Shown piece by piece: positions 56,750-60,876 of a stretch of DNA of 60,876 nt. Origin of the DNA: Saprospiraceae bacterium (GTDB lineage Bacteria; Bacteroidota; Bacteroidia; Chitinophagales; Saprospiraceae); NCBI GenBank assembly GCA_022844565.1, contig JALHLK010000027.1:1-60876 (forward strand), written 5' to 3'. Position 1 is the first letter of the stretch; each line of letters opens with the position of its first letter. The translations under genes were made by a program, and so were the position numbers. The notes under the pieces are model-generated. The model saw only the letters and a list, made by a program, of their open reading frames with translations, was not told the DNA's origin and made no database searches.

Positions 56750-59700
56750 ATGAACAGAAGATTACAATTTGTATTCAGCTTTCTGGCTCTGATGGTCCTA
56801 AGTATAGGGACGTCATGGAGCCAAACATTTAGCATGCCTTGTAACGGGGATGTTAACATTTCTATCAACGCAGATTGCGACGTCCAAATCTCGCCTCGTA
56901 CTTTGCATTCTGATAATGCGCTTATTATTAACCAAGTGAGAATTAATCTCAAAGATTTTGGTTTAAAGTCGGATCTGACAGACGCTCAGATTCGTAGTAT
57001 TTTCAAGAATATTCTTGGCACCAATACCAACATTAATATTGTTGGCGTTGGAGATGGTAAGTATGTTCAATCAGCTGGTCTTACTAGTACAATTCGTATT
57101 TATACGGATTCAATTACAGCATCAGTAACTAGGAGCGGAAGATCATTTAAACAACTTGGTATGTGGCCTACAAAAGTAAGTGTTGTACACTTAGCTAGTG
57201 GTAACTCATGCTGGAGTAATGTCATGATCGAAGACAAGTTAGCACCAGAATTATCAAACCTTCCAAGAGACTTAACACTAAGCTGTGTTTTCCCAGCTGG
57301 TTGGTTAGATGACAAAGGAAATCCAAGACCAGACAGTCTTAGAAGCATGCCATCAGCTGCAGGTGCTTGTTCTAACATTACTTTTTATGGGTATGTTGAT
57401 GAGATTCTTGAGGATAGAAGCTGCACACCTGGAAATTTATTACTTAAGCATATTAGAAGAACCCACATTTTCAGAAATGCGAAAGGTGGAGAATCTACAG
57501 ATGAGCAGAATATTTATATCAATGCACTTAATCCAAGTGCAATATTTTGTCCAGCTCCATTGGTTGTAATACCTTGTTCTGAGAATTCTAGTCCTGCTAG
57601 GATCAGATTTTTAGCTAGTCGTCAAGATTTATTAGATATACAGGGTAATACTTTATTAGATCCAGATACTTCAGAAGAACCGGATACCTTTGCATATCCG
57701 TATGTAAACGATGGAGGAATAATAAGACCATTACTTCCAAATGTATCTTTATGTAATGTTATGGCTATATTTGATGATCAAGTTTATAGCGTATGTAAGC
57801 CAAATTGTATTGGTACTACAAAAACACTTAGAACTTGGACAATCTTAGATTGGTGCGTGGGAAGAAATGTTACATGTACACAAATCATTAAGAAGTTAGA
57901 TAAAGTAGCTCCAGAAATTGAAAGTATTGCAGCTTATCCAAGATACAGCGTAGATGCATGGGCATGTGATGTAGATATCACAATGCCAGCTGCGGTAGTA
58001 AAAGATAATTGCGATCCTGATGCAACAATAGTAGCAGTTGAAGGTCCAGTAGGCGTACAAGTAGTAAAAAGAGGTAGTGCTTGGGTAGCATTAGCTGTAC
58101 CTAGTAGTCCAAAAGAAGGTTGGACATTCACATACACAGCATCTGACTGTTGTGGTAATACAAGTGTTGCATCAATTCAAGTAGTAGTAGAAGATAGAGT
58201 AGCACCAGTAGCTACAGCTAAAGAATTTATCACCGTTAGTTTGACTAGAAGTGGTGATGCAACTACAACAGGTGTAGCTAAAATCTTTACTCACCAAGTA
58301 GACAATGGTTCTTATGACAACTGTTCTAAAAAAGTATACATGGAGATCAGAAGAGCAGATGGTGCACCAGCATGTCTTAACGAAGGAGATCGATGGGATT
58401 CAAACGGAAGTGGATCGATAACAAGTGCTGATGGTCTATGGAATAACAACGTAACATACAATGATGAAACAAATGGATTAGATCAAGCAGTTCCTTTACA
58501 CGGACCTTTTGATAATACAGCAGATACAGACAAAGGACAATTTGTGAAATTCTGTTGTGATGATATCGGTAAAGAAGTAAAAGTATGGTTAAGAGTATGG
58601 GATGATGCGAATGGATCAGGTGTCTACGGTGACGAAATAACAAATGAGGATGGCGTTGTTTGCAGAGATAATTTCAACGAGACATGGGCAAACGTTAAGG
58701 TAGAAGATAAGATCGTACCTAAGATCTTTTGTCCTCCTTCCATCACTATAGATTGTAGTAGAGACACAGGCGTAGTAGCAGTATACAACTTTGTATCTTC
58801 ACTATCGGCAGGAACATGGGTTACAGCTACAGCTACCAACACACCAGCAAACTATTTACCAACAGCAGAAGGTGTATGTGGAAACTACGAATTTGAATTT
58901 AAAGATATAGGTTCTTTAGGAACTTGTAATACAGGTTCATTTGTTAGAACATATAGAATTAAAGGTAACCCTGTGTTAAACACCGTTACATGTACTACTA
59001 ATATAACAGTTGGTAATATAGACCAATCGCCGGTACTAGAATGGCCAATAGACTTACACGTTTGGAATCAATGTACATTGAGCGAAGCAGATGTATACGC
59101 AAATACAGTTAGAGCAAATACTCCGGCAGATGTTTATGCTGGATGTGGAACATCTGGTACAAATTCACCTGCAGTAAATGCTAATAATTCAGCAAGAACA
59201 ACAAATGGACTTACGCCAGATGCAGCACCACTAGAATCAGGTTTAAGAGGAAAAGCAAGATTTAACTCTAACTACAAGGAGATAGGTTGTTCAGTATTTG
59301 GCAAGAAAATAACAATAGAAGAGTATACTGTTGGAGATGCATGTAAGAAATGGTTAGTAAGATGGGATTATATCAACTGGTGTAATAACTCAAATGCAGG
59401 ATGTAGACAAACGCTTTACAAATACGAAGATACAACAGCACCAGTAATCACAAGTGCACCAGGCTTAAATACAGATGTCATTGACGGATCTTGTGTAATT
59501 AATCATACATTTAGACCAAGTGCAATAGATACTTTCTGTGATGGACAACAATTGACATGGAGAGCGAGAGTATATCCATTTACAAAAGTGATACCAGTTA
59601 ATCCTACAGGCGACTTTTTAAATCCTACTTCATCATCAGTACTTTCTGGCAATAATCCATCGATTGTATTCAATGGTTTACCAGCGGGAGAGCACGGAAT

Positions 59701-60876
59701 CAGATATTTTGTAACGGATGGTTGTGGTAACGTAAGTGAGCGAGATTCTGTAATCGGTATATGGCCTAAAGCAGCAACACCATATTGCGTAAGCTTGAGT
59801 AGTGCGGTAATGAAGAATGGTTTAGTAGAATTGTGGGCAGACGATTTTGATAAAGGGTCATTCACAAATTGCAATAATGGTGTAATGCTTTTTACATTTA
59901 ATAGAAACGGAATTGCAGAACATCCTGTACCATCACTTCTGAAATCAGAGCATTATTTTACTGGTTTTGGAGTGCCTGTTCCAGGTACATTAGATCAGCA
60001 AAAGGCTCAGTATGATCTAGGTAGAGCTCAACTTTGGAAACCAGAGGTTTCAATCAGACAAAGACCAAATCTACTCAACGGTAGCGCACAATCTCCTGAT
60101 ACTACTCTATTGGGAGGAACTTCAGCTTTGCAGTTTGGATGTAAAACATCAAGCCCAAATCCTGTAGGAACACCATTTAATGTAGAGATGAGAGTTTGGG
60201 ATGCGAGATCATTTAAAGCAGGTACAACTCAAGGTTCTGACTTCTGTAGAGTTACTTTGACTTTGGTAGATAATCAGTCAGCGTGTACTCCAGCGGGATT
60301 AGCGGTCAATGGAAGTATTGCGACCTCTAAAGGAGACGGTATAACAGGAGTTGAAACAAAATTAATGGCTAATATGCCGGAGTTCCCAGTTGTGTCTAAT
60401 ACTCAGAATGGTATCTTCTCTTTCGCTAACATACCTGCAGGAGTAGAGTTCGAATTGAGCGCTAGAAAAAATGATGATCACATCAATGGTGTAAATACAT
60501 TAGACTTAGTAACTATCCAAAGACATATCTTAGGTATTGCCAAGTTAAATAGCGCATACAAGTATGTAGCAGCAGATGCTGACAACAACCAAAAAATAAA
60601 CTTATCTGACTTAGTAGAGTTAAGAAAGTTGGTTTTAGGAATTTCTAATGAAATTTTAAACAATACATCATGGAGATTTGTAGATGCAAAACAGAAGTTT
60701 GCAGATATCTCTAACCCATGGCCATTGGATGAGGTAATCGTTACAACAGCAAGTGCGAAGGCAAACAACTTTGTAGCAGTAAAAGTAGGAGATGTTAACA
60801 TCGATGCAGCTGTAAATGCTACAAGTGCAAACTTGACAAGCAGAAGTGCAAGTGCAATGAAGTTAGTAGTAGACCA
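56750..60876 (+). CDS. Giant secreted HYR-like/dockerin-like protein, 3' truncated by the window end
   Basis: Open from the ATG at 56750 to the last base (about 1,375 codons, no stop), so only the N-terminal part is seen. The signal peptide is MNRRLQFVFSFLALMVLSIG and a few more residues. The body has several HYR-like, Cys-containing adhesion domains with recurring VEDRVAPVATA, TASDCCGNTSV and VTDGCGNVSERDS type strings. A carboxypeptidase-regulatory-like segment near 60300-60470 (GIFSFANIPAGVEFELSARK) is followed by two dockerin-like EF-hand repeats: NGVNTLDLVTIQRHILGI (from about 60485) and ADADNNQKINLSDLVELRK. Such proteins are typical of Saprospiria and are usually exported by the type IX system. 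The sorting signal, if any, lies beyond the window. A role in adhesion or the outer matrix is likely. Confidence 0.88.
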   Translation, partial: MNRRLQFVFSFLALMVLSIGTSWSQTFSMPCNGDVNISINADCDVQISPRTLHSDNALIINQVRINLKDFGLKSDLTDAQIRSIFKNILGTNTNINIVGVGDGKYVQSAGLTSTIRIYTDSITASVTRSGRSFKQLGMWPTKVSVVHLASGNSCWSNVMIEDKLAPELSNLPRDLTLSCVFPAGWLDDKGNPRPDSLRSMPSAAGACSNITFYGYVDEILEDRSCTPGNLLLKHIRRTHIFRNAKGGESTDEQNIYINALNPSAIFCPAPLVVIPCSENSSPARIRFLASRQDLLDIQGNTLLDPDTSEEPDTFAYPYVNDGGIIRPLLPNVSLCNVMAIFDDQVYSVCKPNCIGTTKTLRTWTILDWCVGRNVTCTQIIKKLDKVAPEIESIAAYPRYSVDAWACDVDITMPAAVVKDNCDPDATIVAVEGPVGVQVVKRGSAWVALAVPSSPKEGWTFTYTASDCCGNTSVASIQVVVEDRVAPVATAKEFITVSLTRSGDATTTGVAKIFTHQVDNGSYDNCSKKVYMEIRRADGAPACLNEGDRWDSNGSGSITSADGLWNNNVTYNDETNGLDQAVPLHGPFDNTADTDKGQFVKFCCDDIGKEVKVWLRVWDDANGSGVYGDEITNEDGVVCRDNFNETWANVKVEDKIVPKIFCPPSITIDCSRDTGVVAVYNFVSSLSAGTWVTATATNTPANYLPTAEGVCGNYEFEFKDIGSLGTCNTGSFVRTYRIKGNPVLNTVTCTTNITVGNIDQSPVLEWPIDLHVWNQCTLSEADVYANTVRANTPADVYAGCGTSGTNSPAVNANNSARTTNGLTPDAAPLESGLRGKARFNSNYKEIGCSVFGKKITIEEYTVGDACKKWLVRWDYINWCNNSNAGCRQTLYKYEDTTAPVITSAPGLNTDVIDGSCVINHTFRPSAIDTFCDGQQLTWRARVYPFTKVIPVNPTGDFLNPTSSSVLSGNNPSIVFNGLPAGEHGIRYFVTDGCGNVSERDSVIGIWPKAATPYCVSLSSAVMKNGLVELWADDFDKGSFTNCNNGVMLFTFNRNGIAEHPVPSLLKSEHYFTGFGVPVPGTLDQQKAQYDLGRAQLWKPEVSIRQRPNLLNGSAQSPDTTLLGGTSALQFGCKTSSPNPVGTPFNVEMRVWDARSFKAGTTQGSDFCRVTLTLVDNQSACTPAGLAVNGSIATSKGDGITGVETKLMANMPEFPVVSNTQNGIFSFANIPAGVEFELSARKNDDHINGVNTLDLVTIQRHILGIAKLNSAYKYVAADADNNQKINLSDLVELRKLVLGISNEILNNTSWRFVDAKQKFADISNPWPLDEVIVTTASAKANNFVAVKVGDVNIDAAVNATSANLTSRSASAMKLVVD

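Noticed and set aside
56722-60801. Several minus-strand open frames opposite the giant secreted protein
   Set aside because: They are shadows of a single continuous plus-strand frame with signal peptide and recognisable domains. That frame has no stop only because the window ends.

Overview
This window is AT-rich DNA from a member of the Bacteroidota, most likely the class Saprospiria. The evidence is the TAnnTTTG-type promoters, the Oar-like TonB-dependent protein, Bacteroidota-only families (DUF5687, DUF5777, DUF6660, the PorD/DUF4835 and DUF5103 plug proteins of type IX secretion, the Rpb6-like omega subunit), and the huge HYR/dockerin-like secreted protein at the right edge. The lineage below phylum is an inference from gene content; I had no database.

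Layout. 1-2419: the tail of a polymorphic toxin, whose end resembles a GIY-YIG nuclease, a leucine-rich-repeat-like partner that may be its immunity protein, and a lipoprotein. 2762-3888: PAP2 phosphatase and UbiX (minus strand). 4179-6796: one-carbon genes folD, prmA and purU, with a 184-bp inverted-repeat element in the folD leader. 7141-10290: an Oar-like outer-membrane protein. 10477-11667: the first DUF4143 ATPase. 12009-23127: a molybdenum-hydroxylase island. A cysteine desulfurase and XdhC diverge from a two-subunit aldehyde/isoquinoline-oxidoreductase-type enzyme, which is followed by a nearly complete molybdopterin pathway (moeA, moaD, moeB, moaE, fused moaC-moaB, moaA) and a TauE/SafE permease. 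23134-25346: an ABC exporter. 26242-27683: a second DUF4143 ATPase behind seven 18-bp palindromes spaced almost exactly 32 bp apart. 27863-32031: ung, bshA, a MerR/B12-type regulator, YceI and a bacilliredoxin. bshA and the bacilliredoxin together point to bacillithiol use. 32137-34331: a beta-barrel protein, a di-heme cytochrome c and a small lipoprotein. 34524-38551: bamD, rpoZ, coaBC, porD and purN. 38674: tRNA-Asp.

38776-51706 is a metal-resistance island bracketed by an 81-bp direct repeat, the left copy lying just after tRNA-Asp. It carries a CzcA-type RND pump fused to a TolC-like domain, its adaptor, metal-binding proteins with His-rich tails, dodecin, a di-heme oxidoreductase/Rieske/porin trio, a small methyltransferase-like membrane protein and a CPC-type P-type ATPase. 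The pump and ATPase motifs point to divalent ions (Zn/Cd/Co) rather than copper. 51721-56206: the type IX plug protein and an AsmA-family protein. 56750-end: the first ~1,375 codons of a secreted HYR/dockerin-like protein that runs off the window.

Most worth following up: (1) both DUF4143 ATPase genes have phased arrays of palindromes at their promoters, with a different sequence at each gene; (2) the direct-repeat-bounded metal island at tRNA-Asp; (3) the toxin/LRR pair at the left edge.
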